A DNA stretch of 64,000 nt from assembly GCA_965203195.1 (NCBI GenBank), contig OZ241860.1, positions 620,001 through 684,000 on the forward strand. The letters run 5' to 3'. Position numbers and translations under genes: made by a program. A model generated the notes under the pieces. That model was not told the DNA's origin and ran no database searches. It saw only the letters and a list, made by a program, of their open reading frames with translations. Shown here piece by piece: positions 53,018 through 61,876 of this stretch. The stretch's first letter is position 1. Each line of letters starts with the position of its first letter. The DNA comes from Bin87 sp965203195 (GTDB taxonomy: Bacteria > Chloroflexota > Dehalococcoidia > Lucifugimonadales > UBA3495).

Positions 53018-53539
53018 ATGCCGTCAATGCTGGACCTGAACGACCTGCCTACTGATTATCCTGGCGGCATCGGCGCCGCCTGGGCGCAAGCCGGGGCCAT
53101 TTGCCTGGAATCGCAGAACCACACGCCCGGCGTTGCCCTTGCTGTCCGCGGCAATGCGGACGGCGCCAGTAGCTATCGTTTAAACTGGACGCCTACCGCC
53201 AGCGGAGACAACGCGATATGGCAGCACAATCGCGCCACTGAAATGGGGGCGGAAGCCGTTGCTATTTTGTTGGCCAAGAACGAAACGCCATACTCGGTTG
53301 TTGAAGCCGCAACCTCGAGAACAGGCATCGACTTCTGGCTGGGAGAGGATCCCGATTTTTATTTTCAACGCAAAGCGCGATTGGAAGTATCAGGCATCCG
53401 CAGCGGCAGCGACGCCGCGATCGCGAGACGGGTCAGGGAAAAACTTGTTCAAACGAATCAATCCGACCATTCACAAACTGCCGTCTATGTAATTGTAGTT
53501 GAGTTTAGCCGACCCGTGGCTGAAATCCGCGTAAGATGA
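53018..53539 (+). CDS. Conserved hypothetical protein, first gene of a coupled pair
   Basis: 173 aa (start could also be the ATG at 53027). Regular alternation of charged strands: HTPGVALAVRGN, SSYRLNWTP, EMGAEAVAILLAKNET, then GIDFWLGED, KARLEVSGI and YVIVVEFSRPVAEIRV. From memory this type of protein is found with a small TPR-like partner in cyanobacteria and Chloroflexota, but I cannot name a domain. Overlaps the next gene by ATGA. Lower GC than the average window. Confidence 0.6.
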   Translation: MPSMLDLNDLPTDYPGGIGAAWAQAGAICLESQNHTPGVALAVRGNADGASSYRLNWTPTASGDNAIWQHNRATEMGAEAVAILLAKNETPYSVVEAATSRTGIDFWLGEDPDFYFQRKARLEVSGIRSGSDAAIARRVREKLVQTNQSDHSQTAVYVIVVEFSRPVAEIRVR

Positions 53540-53913
53540 GTACTTCAAGAGATTTTCACCACCGCGCAATGGGTTTCGTCGGCCAGGGTTTTATGGCGCA
53601 AATGGGCCCCGACCCGGACGCCGCCATACCCCTCTTTGAGCAGGCCCTGGAGCTGGAGCTGGCCGCCATTGCCGAGCTGCCCGAGCTCGTTGAGCCGACC
53701 TACTCGGTGTTGCACCGCAGCGCCGGGTGGATGGCGTTTCACTGCCGGCAGTTTCGCCAGGCTGAGCGGCTGGCCAGCAAAGCGCTGGCCGGCGAGCCCC
53801 CGGCGGACATCGCCGCCGAACTGCGCGACCTCCTGGAACAATCCAAACTCCAACGGAGCACCGCAGTAACCGCTAACCCGAGCGGTTGCCCGGATCCTCT
53901 AGAAAGCGCTTGA
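53536..53913 (+). CDS. Small TPR-like partner protein
   Basis: 125 aa, helical. RAMGFVGQGFMAQMGPDPDA then AIPLFEQALELELAAIAEL and SVLHRSAGWMAFHCRQFRQA, AERLASKALAG make two to three TPR-like helix pairs. Translationally coupled to the preceding gene. Its 3' end overlaps the convergent four-TM gene by 41 bp. Confidence 0.65.
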   Translation: MSTSRDFHHRAMGFVGQGFMAQMGPDPDAAIPLFEQALELELAAIAELPELVEPTYSVLHRSAGWMAFHCRQFRQAERLASKALAGEPPADIAAELRDLLEQSKLQRSTAVTANPSGCPDPLESA

Positions 53914-54331
53914 CAACCCGGGCCATCAAAATCTCGTTTCGGCAGATCAACGCCAGAACCAGCACGACTGCGAAAGTCATAAGCACTACCCAAGCCTGCC
54001 ACAGCAGGGCGTAGCCGCCAAGAAAAAATCCGGCGACGGACACGGCCGATACGAACAGGCCGGCGTAAACGCAGTGCATCAAATAGGCCAGGATGTCGTG
54101 GTGGTACCCGGTGCGCAGGGCCACCCGCAGCACGGTAGAACCGCGCATACCCAGCAGCATATTGCGCTGCGTCGCGGCGAACCCGGCTACGACGATGCCG
54201 AATGTCATCGTGCCGGCAGGAAGCGCCTTCGACACCGGGCCAAAGGCACAGGCGAACACAGCGATTGCAGCCAGCATGGCTGCAATCGCCGCTACGCAGA
54301 AGGGGAGCACCTTTTCAGTTCTGGCCGACAT
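53873..54331 (-). CDS. Four-TM membrane protein
   Basis: 152 aa. Four hydrophobic segments: about 8-30, 40-60, 85-105 and 108-130, then a basic C-terminus. No family is certain. It overlaps the upstream DUF6731-like gene by 17 bp, so the pair is co-translated. In defence loci small 4-TM proteins often act as membrane-perturbing effectors; that role is only an analogy here. Confidence 0.6.
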   Translation of the reverse strand: MSARTEKVLPFCVAAIAAMLAAIAVFACAFGPVSKALPAGTMTFGIVVAGFAATQRNMLLGMRGSTVLRVALRTGYHHDILAYLMHCVYAGLFVSAVSVAGFFLGGYALLWQAWVVLMTFAVVLVLALICRNEILMARVVKRFLEDPGNRSG

Positions 54332-55172
54332 TGGAGAGAAATTCCTGCCGAATGTCTATGAGAGCCTTCCAGCGTACCTCGTGAGAAACCTTGCGCGTCG
54401 CTGGATCAACCGGAAGCATACGGTCTCTCTTCTCGCGATGCTGAATCAGGTCGATAACCTCGTACCCTTCATCATCGTGCTCTCTGCCCGTAACTTTTAG
54501 TTGAGTGACTGTATGATCACCTCCGGAGTTGAGAATTGCATCTATTGCCTCCCAAACTCGACCGGGGATGAGTGAACGATTTCTCTCGGGTAACGACTTG
54601 AGCACAATGTCGATATGCCCGGCACCAAAGCCTTCGCCAAAGGCTTTAAGTACCCCCATACCAGCATCATGGTCTGCATCTGTGATCGGCCCCATTCCTA
54701 CGCGGATGGAGAGATTGCGGATTGTTTGATGGCCACGCGCTCGTGCCGCTGCTTCGTCGTCCAGCCTTGGGGACAACTGGTACGTTCCTTCGCCGGCAAA
54801 TTCTTCAAAATAGCTGGCAATGGCACCCGACCCCATTCCCCCTAGAGTGGACTCAACAAATGCCAAGGCAGTCTCCGGATCGTACAGAATGGCCGTGTCG
54901 TGCGTGAAGTATTCGTCAGGGTCGAGATCGATAAGCTCAGCTGGCGTTACCGGCCTGGACCGTCCGGGGCCAGCATATTCAAACGTGAGAAAGTTCAGCA
55001 GATAGACACCATCCCGGCGCTCGTCGTGCTCTAGCCGCCGCCCCTTTCCGTTTGCCACTCGATACCTCATGCCAGGCGGCTGTGCAATGGCGTTGTCCAC
55101 CGCCGTGCTGAACGGGATCCCCTCCGGGGGCCCGACATCGTAGATATTGACCCTGAACCGCTTTTCAGGCAT
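54315..55172 (-). CDS. DUF6731-like protein, partner of a four-TM protein
   Basis: 285 aa, starting at the ATG with AGGAGG. The N-terminal RFRVNIYDVGPPEGIPFSTA and the middle ...HDTAILYDPETALAFVEST, FEEFAGEG recall DUF6731 proteins, but I am not certain. The C-terminus (RWKALIDIRQEFLSN) is helical. No catalytic motif is evident. Own promoter at 55218-55247. Codon choice and base composition differ from the window average. Confidence 0.5.
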   Translation of the reverse strand: MPEKRFRVNIYDVGPPEGIPFSTAVDNAIAQPPGMRYRVANGKGRRLEHDERRDGVYLLNFLTFEYAGPGRSRPVTPAELIDLDPDEYFTHDTAILYDPETALAFVESTLGGMGSGAIASYFEEFAGEGTYQLSPRLDDEAAARARGHQTIRNLSIRVGMGPITDADHDAGMGVLKAFGEGFGAGHIDIVLKSLPERNRSLIPGRVWEAIDAILNSGGDHTVTQLKVTGREHDDEGYEVIDLIQHREKRDRMLPVDPATRKVSHEVRWKALIDIRQEFLSNVGQN

Positions 55173-55217
55173 TTCCAGTCCTCCTAAAGGCAGCATTCCG
55201 ATTGCCAGATAGGCGGC

Positions 55218-55247
55218 AGTATACCCCATCGCTGCCCTGCTCTGCAA
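55218..55247 (-). promoter_or_regulatory. Promoter of the DUF6731-like gene
   Basis: Minus strand TTGCAG (55247-55242), 18-bp spacer, TATACT (55223-55218), 45 bp before the ATG. Confidence 0.55.
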
Positions 55248-55293
55248 CTATTTATTTGACATAATCTGCGGCAATTTTGCCAATTGCCGTACC

Positions 55294-55473
55294 CTACTTA
55301 CCTACGCCCCACACACGGCCTACCGCCGCCGCGATGCGGCCCGCCATCCGTTCCGCCAAGCCGCGCGCCTGTTCTACCGCCGCAGCCTCCGCTTCCAGCT
55401 CGGACACTATGGCCTGCTGGACGGCAAGCGGCGGACAGGGCGATGGGTATGGCCGCAATGTCACGCTGGGCGT
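55294..55473 (-). pseudogene. Relic C-terminal tail of an HsdS/HsdM-type protein
   Basis: Starting exactly after the stop of the three-TM gene and in the same frame, about 59 codons read ...PPLAVQQAIVSELEAEAA..., ...GRIAAAVGRVWGVGK then stop. This is the C-terminal helix pair of Type I specificity (HsdS) or fused HsdM-S proteins, equivalent to the PPPEMQRELVAEIEGYQ...VAIERVWER end of the gene at 55823. It has no start codon or TRD of its own. Confidence 0.7.
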
Positions 55474-55782
55474 CTAGAGCGGTACTCCGACGAATTTGAT
55501 AAGCCGTGAGGCGACCGCCCAAGTGATGCCTGCTGACAGTAAGAAGCCTGCACCATACACCATCAGGATATTCCCAATGGCATAGCGACCATCGGAACGT
55601 TCTATCAGCAATGACGCAGCGCGGCGGGTAACTGCATGAACTGTGTTCCAGGTTGCCAGGTAAGTCCCGATGACAAAGAACTTTCCCCAAGCATCGTTGC
55701 CTTCCATTGCCAGGAGCACAGCCCCTACGAACAGTGCAATGGTCAGTCCAGCGGACCCCAAATGCAGTGCTATATTAGCCAT
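55474..55782 (-). CDS. Small three-TM membrane protein between hsdM-S and the relic tail
   Basis: 102 aa from the ATG with AGGAGG. Hydrophobic segments near 5-25 (HLGSAGLTIALFVGAVLLAM), 32-50 and 70-93 (NILMVYGAGFLLSAGITWAV). Family unknown. It is 40 bp downstream of hsdM-S and probably in its transcript, though it may also have entered with the neighbouring cargo genes. Lower GC than flanks. Confidence 0.6.
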   Translation of the reverse strand: MANIALHLGSAGLTIALFVGAVLLAMEGNDAWGKFFVIGTYLATWNTVHAVTRRAASLLIERSDGRYAIGNILMVYGAGFLLSAGITWAVASRLIKFVGVPL

Positions 55783-55822
55783 CTGGAACCTCCTCAGTGC
55801 GCGATGACGTACCAAGCTTCGT

Positions 55823-57751
55823 TCAGCGTTCCCACACACGTTCTATTGCCACGTCAATCTCTGCTTCAGTTTGCTTGATGAGTTGACTCGCCTCGTCAAT
55901 CACCCGCTGATACCCCTCAATCTCCGCCACCAGCTCCCGCTGCATCTCCGGCGGCGGCAATGGGATTGTGATGTTGCCGATTTCACGGCTAATCCCGCCG
56001 ATAATGCCCTTGATGTACGGGCGCAAAATCTCCTGGAAGCCGTTACTGCTGATGATTGAGTAAAGGTAATACGGCAGTATGCCGTCCTGCGCCCGGATGA
56101 TAAAGACGTGCTCATTTACCGCCGCCGGCATATCGTAAGCGAAATACCCGCATTTTCCGGTAGTCGCGCCATCTTTGACCAGCATAGTATCCCCGAGTTG
56201 CAGTATGCCTTTTTTCATACCACTGAAATGCGCTTCGGATACGAACTTCATCTTGTCAAAACGAATTGAACCATCCGGCGCAATCTGCTCGCCGCCGATG
56301 CTGGGAATGCCCTCGCCGACGGCACCGCCCTTTTGGCGCGAGCCGCTTTCTATCGTTGCGACTTTATTCAACTCAACCATTGGCCATTGTGCAGCAGTCG
56401 GCTTATCCTGCTGATACCGCTCCCCTCTCAAGCCATACTCTCCGTCCGCCGCAATCCGCTCCTTGTCCACCACCAGCCCCAGCGTAGGCCGGTAATCGTC
56501 CAGCGCTATGCCCTGCCGCACCCGGCGCAGGTATTCGGTCAGCTCGGCCTGGGCGGTGGGCAGGTCGTTGTCCGCAACGGGGCGGCGTTGTGCGCCCAGG
56601 TCGTAGCCGTCGCTGGCAATCTTGAAGAAGGCGATGCCGTGCGCGCGCGGCGCCAGGGTCCGGTCCAGTATCAGGATGGAGGTTTTGACGCCGCTGTAGG
56701 GCTGGAACACGCCGGCGGGCAGCGACACTACGGCCACCAGATAGTCCGCCACCAGCAGGCGGCGCAGCTGCGTGTGCCCGCGCTGGCTCTGGAAGATGAC
56801 GCCCTCCGGCACGATGACGCCGGCCCGTCCGCCGGGCGTAAGATGTTCGGCAATATAGTCCACAAACAACACTTCGCTGCGGCGGGATGGCACCGAAAAG
56901 CGCTGGTGGGGCCGGATGCCGCCTTTGGGGGACATAAAGGGCGGGTTGGCCATAATCACATCGGCAAAGTCCTGCCAGCGTTCCTCACTGGTCAGGGTGT
57001 CATATTCATAGATCTGCGGGTCGGCAAACCCGTGCAGATACATATTGACCAGCGACAGGCGCACCAGATCCGGCGACAGGTCATAGCCGTGCAGGTTGCC
57101 GGCCAGCCGCCGCCTTTCGTCGGGCGTCAGGGCAACGGCGCCGTTGGCGTCGGTATTGGCGGCCAGAATATGCTTGTAGGCGGAGATTAGAAAGCCGGCC
57201 GTGCCGCAGGCGGGATCCAGAATAGTTTCATCTTTTTTAGGGTCAATAACGGCCACGATAAAGTCAATAATATGGCGGGGCGTGCGGAACTGCCCGGCGT
57301 CGCCTTGCGCGTCCAGCGCCGCCAGCAGACTCTCAAAAGCGTCGCCCAGGCTTTCGGAGTCATCGTAGCTGAATTCGTCGATGACCTTGAGAAACTCGCG
57401 CAGGGTTTCCGGGTCGCGGTAGGGCAGATAAGCGTTGCTGAAGATGTTGCGGAACAGGGGCGGCAGGCCGGGGTTTTCGGGCATCCGGTAGATGGCCTCG
57501 GCGTAGCGGTTGAGCATTTCCTGCCCGCCGAGGCCGGCGCGCAGCAGCTGCGCCCAGCCGTAGTGGGCAAAGTCGCCGGCGAAGAACTTGCGCTGTCCGC
57601 CCAGTTCCTCGCTCTGGGCGTCCATATCGTCCATAAACTTGTAGATGAGGGCAATAGTGATTTGCTCCACCTGGCTTTTGGGGTCGGGCACGCGGCCCAC
57701 CAGAATGTTGCGCGCAGTGTCAATGCGGCGCTTGGTAACGGCGTCCAGCAT
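55823..57751 (-). CDS. hsdM: Type I restriction-modification HsdM fused to a single HsdS TRD
   Basis: 642 aa. Residues about 1-420 are an N6-adenine methyltransferase: SAM motif DPACGTAGFL (about 177-186) and NPPF (about 267). Residues about 440-642 are one target-recognition domain plus helix (PMVELNKVATIESGSRQK, KDGATTGKCGYF, GGISREIGNITIPLPPPEMQ), like half an HsdS. The TRD part (55823-56430) is clearly less GC-rich than the methyltransferase part, suggesting replacement. Downstream of hsdR by a 9-bp gap. Two such chains could supply a bipartite site. Confidence 0.9.
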   Translation of the reverse strand: MLDAVTKRRIDTARNILVGRVPDPKSQVEQITIALIYKFMDDMDAQSEELGGQRKFFAGDFAHYGWAQLLRAGLGGQEMLNRYAEAIYRMPENPGLPPLFRNIFSNAYLPYRDPETLREFLKVIDEFSYDDSESLGDAFESLLAALDAQGDAGQFRTPRHIIDFIVAVIDPKKDETILDPACGTAGFLISAYKHILAANTDANGAVALTPDERRRLAGNLHGYDLSPDLVRLSLVNMYLHGFADPQIYEYDTLTSEERWQDFADVIMANPPFMSPKGGIRPHQRFSVPSRRSEVLFVDYIAEHLTPGGRAGVIVPEGVIFQSQRGHTQLRRLLVADYLVAVVSLPAGVFQPYSGVKTSILILDRTLAPRAHGIAFFKIASDGYDLGAQRRPVADNDLPTAQAELTEYLRRVRQGIALDDYRPTLGLVVDKERIAADGEYGLRGERYQQDKPTAAQWPMVELNKVATIESGSRQKGGAVGEGIPSIGGEQIAPDGSIRFDKMKFVSEAHFSGMKKGILQLGDTMLVKDGATTGKCGYFAYDMPAAVNEHVFIIRAQDGILPYYLYSIISSNGFQEILRPYIKGIIGGISREIGNITIPLPPPEMQRELVAEIEGYQRVIDEASQLIKQTEAEIDVAIERVWER

Positions 57752-57760
57752 AGCAACCTC

Positions 57761-60337
57761 CTAGGCGGCGAACTGGTTCAAGGATATGTAACCCTTAATG
57801 TATTCGGGTATGGCGATGCGGTACTGCTCCGGCACCTGGCGCAGTTGCTCCAGGTTGAATTCGGGGTTGGTGGCCAGGTCGGTGAACTCCCGGCGGTCGA
57901 TGATGTCCCGCATCCGGTTGCTGGCGGCGTAGGATTTGAAGAAGGCGCGCATTGCCGGCAGGCTGGTGGCGGCGTCAACCTCAACCCGGCGGTCGGCGAC
58001 GAACTTGGCGAACTCCTCATCCAGCAGTTCGTCTTTGGACTTGAACCTGGGTATCAGCTCAAAGACCAGTGACAGTATCTCTTTAATGTCCAAACGGCGG
58101 TCGGCGGCGACGGCGCGGCGCAGTTTTTCCAGCGTGTAGTAATCCTCGGGCCGGTTCAGCACTTCCCGGTTCACATAGTCAATCACGCTGTCCCATTGCC
58201 CGTCATCCACCGCCCGGGCGATAAAGGCGTCGTTCCGCACAGTATCGGCAAAGCGGTCAAAGAACATCCGGTCAATCCGCATTCCCTGGTAGCCAATCTG
58301 CCGCTCGCTGATGGACGCCAGGGCGTCGGCGCCGCGATGGATGTACACGCCGGGCGGCGGATGAGGCCCGCCGGCGTCGTTGCCGTTGCCGTTGTCGCCG
58401 CCGCTGCCCTGGCGGGGGAGCGCCAGTGTTTCGTCGTAGTTGAATTCGGTCTCAAAATACTCGCAATTGGCGAAGAAGTCAAAGAGCTTGAAGGCCGTCT
58501 TTTCGGCGGTTCCGGTGTCCGCCGGCCGGCTTTCGTCTTGCCGGCTTTCGTCTTGCCGGCCGGAGTTCCGCAGCAGGTCCAGGAAGTTATGGCGCCGGGT
58601 GCCGCGCCCCTTGATTTGGATAAAGTCGGTGGGCGAAAAGACGGGCCGGAACAGGCCCAGGTTCAGCAGGTCGGGGCAGTCGTAGCCGGTGGTCATCATT
58701 CCTACGGTGACGCACAAGCGCGCCTTGCTGGTGCGATATTCCGGCAGAAAGTTGCCGGCGCCCAGCAGGTTGTTGTTGGCGAACCGGATGGCGAGCTGCT
58801 GCGCTTCCGGAACCTGCGAAGTAACCTGCACCGCAAAGTCCGACTGATACTTGCCGGGATACATCAGGTGGGCGATTTCGTTGAATATGTTGGTCAGCCG
58901 GGCGGCATGGCTTTGGCTGACGGCAAAGACAACCGACTTGCCGATTTCGCCGCTCACCGGATCCAGCAGGGCGTTTTCCAGAAAGGTCCGGCAGAAGAGA
59001 CGGTTGGTGTCCGCGGAGAAGAATCGGTTCTCAAAGTCCCGATGTTCGTAGCTTTCCGTGCCCTCAGCTCCGGTTTCCTGGTCGGTGAATGCAACCCGGA
59101 AACCCTGTTGGGAGAGCAGCTGCGTAGTGGTGTCGGTGCGGGCGTCCACTACGATGGGGTTGATCAGCACGCCGTCCCGTACGCCGTCCACCAGTGAGTA
59201 GCGGAAAGTGGGTTCGCCGCTTTCGCAGCCGAAAGTGCGGTAGGTGTCCAGCAGCAGCCGGCGCTCTTTTGCGCGCGGGTCATCTGCTGCCGCTACTGCC
59301 GGCGCGCCGCGCAGGTAGTCGCGGGGCGTTGCGGTCAGCCCCAGCTTGTACCCCACGAAATAGTCAAACACGGCGCGGGCGTTGCCGCTGATGGAACGGT
59401 GCGCTTCGTCCGAAATCACCAGGTCAAAATCCGTGGGCGAAAACAGATCCCGGTACTTGTTGTTGAACAGCAGCGACTGGACGGTAGTGACCACGATTTC
59501 GGCGCGCCGCCAGTCATCCCGCCGTTCCTTGTAAATCACGGCGGTGAAGTCATTGGCGAGCAGATCGCGAAACACCTTGTCCGCCTGGTTTTCCAGTTCC
59601 AGCCGGTCCACCAGGAACAGAACCCGCCGCGCGTTGCCCGTCCGCAGAAACAGTTTGATGACGGCGGCGGCTACCAGCGTTTTGCCGGCGCCGGTAGCCA
59701 TTTCAAACAGAAAGCGGTCATTGCCGGCGTGGACGGCCCGCTGCAAGGCGTGGACGGCGCGCAGCTGGTAGTCGCGCAGGAAACGCAGCCCGCGCTCCCG
59801 GATGAAGCCGGGGCGTTCCGCGGCGTTGCGCCAGGCGGCTTGCGCGGCATAACTGGCGTACTGCGTCAATGCGATATAGTCGTCGTCAACTCTTTCGTCC
59901 ACCAGCCGCTGCGGGTTGGGCGTAATCCGCCGGTATCGGCCTACCGAGTCGGGCGCCGGAAACGCGGTGATGATGTGGGGGCTGCCGCGTTTCAGATCCC
60001 AGAAGTAATGCAGGTTGCCGTTGGATAATATGACGAACCGGCAGTTCAGCGCGCGGGCGTAGCGGCGGGCCTGCTCCTTGCCGGCCAGGGGTTCTATCGC
60101 TTCCGACTTGGCTTCCAGTACTACCAACGGGAAGCCGCGGTCGTCCAGCAGCAGGAAGTCGACGAACCCTCTGGGGTTGCCCTCAAAATCGGCGCCCAGT
60201 CCGTCCAGGTCGGAGCGGGACAGGGCTGCATTCGGTTCCAGACGGATGTTGGCCGGCCCGTTGTCGTCGTCAAAGAACTTCCAGCCGGCCGCTTTCAGCA
60301 TCCGGTTGATTTTAATGCGGGCAGTGGCTTCGTTCAT
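57761..60337 (-). CDS. hsdR: Type I restriction enzyme HsdR subunit
   Basis: 858 aa. ATP-dependent translocase and nuclease. N-terminal PD-(D/E)xK: D60 in GFVDFLLLDD, then E75 and K77 in VVLEAKSEA. SF2 helicase with Walker A ATGAGKT (about 217), DEAH box SDEAHRS (about 310), LTATPRDY, later motif YDCPDLLNL and RGTRRHNF (motif VI). C-terminal helical domain to the end. Start MNEATARIK chosen over an ATG 27 bp upstream, as it matches the family start. Confidence 0.92.
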   Translation of the reverse strand: MNEATARIKINRMLKAAGWKFFDDDNGPANIRLEPNAALSRSDLDGLGADFEGNPRGFVDFLLLDDRGFPLVVLEAKSEAIEPLAGKEQARRYARALNCRFVILSNGNLHYFWDLKRGSPHIITAFPAPDSVGRYRRITPNPQRLVDERVDDDYIALTQYASYAAQAAWRNAAERPGFIRERGLRFLRDYQLRAVHALQRAVHAGNDRFLFEMATGAGKTLVAAAVIKLFLRTGNARRVLFLVDRLELENQADKVFRDLLANDFTAVIYKERRDDWRRAEIVVTTVQSLLFNNKYRDLFSPTDFDLVISDEAHRSISGNARAVFDYFVGYKLGLTATPRDYLRGAPAVAAADDPRAKERRLLLDTYRTFGCESGEPTFRYSLVDGVRDGVLINPIVVDARTDTTTQLLSQQGFRVAFTDQETGAEGTESYEHRDFENRFFSADTNRLFCRTFLENALLDPVSGEIGKSVVFAVSQSHAARLTNIFNEIAHLMYPGKYQSDFAVQVTSQVPEAQQLAIRFANNNLLGAGNFLPEYRTSKARLCVTVGMMTTGYDCPDLLNLGLFRPVFSPTDFIQIKGRGTRRHNFLDLLRNSGRQDESRQDESRPADTGTAEKTAFKLFDFFANCEYFETEFNYDETLALPRQGSGGDNGNGNDAGGPHPPPGVYIHRGADALASISERQIGYQGMRIDRMFFDRFADTVRNDAFIARAVDDGQWDSVIDYVNREVLNRPEDYYTLEKLRRAVAADRRLDIKEILSLVFELIPRFKSKDELLDEEFAKFVADRRVEVDAATSLPAMRAFFKSYAASNRMRDIIDRREFTDLATNPEFNLEQLRQVPEQYRIAIPEYIKGYISLNQFAA

Positions 60338-60492
60338 CTTGGGCGCCCCTGAAAGGCCAGGCACTGTGCCGATTCTACAACCGCCGGGCCGCCTGTCAAC
60401 GCTCCCGGGCCCAACTGCCCCGCCTGCTGTGCCGCGCGGCCAAAGCGAAGGGGGTATGCAGTCCTGGCGGCCGTTGAGGGCTGCCAGGGCGC

Positions 60493-60579
60493 GCCAGTCG
60501 CCGGGATCTGCGCTCGCTCAACGACGCCGGCATCGACCTGGTGTGCATTGACCCGCCCTTTGACCGGAATGAGGATTGA
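60493..60579 (+). pseudogene. Relic of a DPPF-type DNA methyltransferase
   Basis: Reading frame through LRSLNDAGIDLVCIDPPF then DRNED and a TGA at 60577-60579. IDLVCIDPPF is motif IV of beta-class DNA methyltransferases (Type III Mod-like). Nothing recognisable precedes or follows, so only a fragment of about 28 codons remains. The rest of 60338-60666 has no gene. Confidence 0.6.
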
Positions 60580-60666
60580 CGGCCGCAGCGCAAGGCGTGG
60601 CTATCCCGTGATATTATTGGTGGGGCAGTGGTCCGGTCAAACTGCCTGTTCCTGTCCCGAGCGATT

Positions 60667-61872
60667 ATGAATGCTGCCGCCGACAACCATCCCGCAACGC
60701 CGGCGCCGGCATCCGCCAGCGCCGGTCAGCGCGCCACCGCCCGCGTGCCGGTGGCGCCGGTCGTGTTGCGCTGGGCGATGGCGCGCTCCGGCAAAGACCC
60801 GGCGGCGCTGCATCAGCGATTCGTCAAGTTGGACGCCTGGGAACGGGGCGAAACAGCCCCTACCCTCCATCAGCTGGAGGATTTCGCCAGGGCCACTTAT
60901 GTGCCCGTGGGCTATCTGTTCCTCCCGGAACCGCCGGATGAGGAAATGCCAATCCCCGACCTGCGTACCATTGACGGCCAGGGCGTCGGACATCCCAGCG
61001 CCAACCTGCTGGACACCATTTACATCTGCCAGCGGCGGCAGGATTGGTATCGCGAGTATGCGCTGTCCATCGGAGAGGAGCCGCTGGCCTTTATCGGCTC
61101 GGCAAGCCTCAACAGCCCGGCCGGGGAGACGGCCGCCAGGATGCGGCAGGATTTGAACCTGGACACCGATAGGTGGCGCCGGCACTCCGGTTGGGAGGAA
61201 TCCATGCGGGATTTTATTGACCAGGTTGAGGACGCCGGCATACTGGTGATGGTCAGCGGCATTGTGGGCAATAATACCAGACGGAAGCTGGAACCGCAGG
61301 AGTTTCGCGGGTTTGCGCTGTGCGACGATCTGGCTCCGCTGGTGTTTATCAACAATGCCGATGCCAGGGCGGCGCAGATGTTCACGCTGGCCCACGAACT
61401 GGCGCACTTGTGGCACGGGGTATCGGCTCTCTCCGATGCCAGCCCAAGGCCGGCGCCGGATCGTCGTGTGGAAGCGTGGTGCAACGGCGTGGCGGCAGAA
61501 CTGCTGCTGCCGCTGGCAGAACTGGAGCAAATCCTGCCACCCGGCAGCAACCCGGTAGATGAAATCCAAAATATCCGGCGTCGTTTTAAGGTTAGCAGTC
61601 TGGTCGTCTTGCGCTGTCTTTATGAAGCCGGCCGGCTGTCCGATGACGAATTTGAGCAGGCTTATGATACCGAGCGGCAACGGATTCGGCCCCAGTCAGG
61701 CAGTGGTGGCAACTTTTACCCGACACTGATGGCGCGGGTAGGTCGTCGCTTCGCGCTAGCGGTGGTGCGAAACGCTGCCGCCGGCGAAACCCTGTACCGG
61801 GACGCTTACGGGCTCCTCGGCATCAAAAAAACGGCCACTTTCAACGAACTGCGCGCGCAGTTAGGATGTTAG
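60667..61872 (+). CDS. HTH/ImmA-IrrE family zinc metallopeptidase
   Basis: 401 aa from the ATG at 60667. Residues about 30-90 form a divergent Xre-like HTH (VLRWAMARSGKDPAALHQRF, FARATYVPVGYLFLPEPP). The C-terminal domain has the HExxH zinc site HELAH at 243-247 (LAHELAHLWH) with ...EAWCNGVAAELLLP as the third ligand region. ImmA/IrrE proteases cleave repressors. The 4-bp gap to a DUF4411 PIN-like gene is the known antitoxin-toxin layout of this family. Confidence 0.85.
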   Translation: MNAAADNHPATPAPASASAGQRATARVPVAPVVLRWAMARSGKDPAALHQRFVKLDAWERGETAPTLHQLEDFARATYVPVGYLFLPEPPDEEMPIPDLRTIDGQGVGHPSANLLDTIYICQRRQDWYREYALSIGEEPLAFIGSASLNSPAGETAARMRQDLNLDTDRWRRHSGWEESMRDFIDQVEDAGILVMVSGIVGNNTRRKLEPQEFRGFALCDDLAPLVFINNADARAAQMFTLAHELAHLWHGVSALSDASPRPAPDRRVEAWCNGVAAELLLPLAELEQILPPGSNPVDEIQNIRRRFKVSSLVVLRCLYEAGRLSDDEFEQAYDTERQRIRPQSGSGGNFYPTLMARVGRRFALAVVRNAAAGETLYRDAYGLLGIKKTATFNELRAQLGC

Positions 61873-61876
61873 CCCG

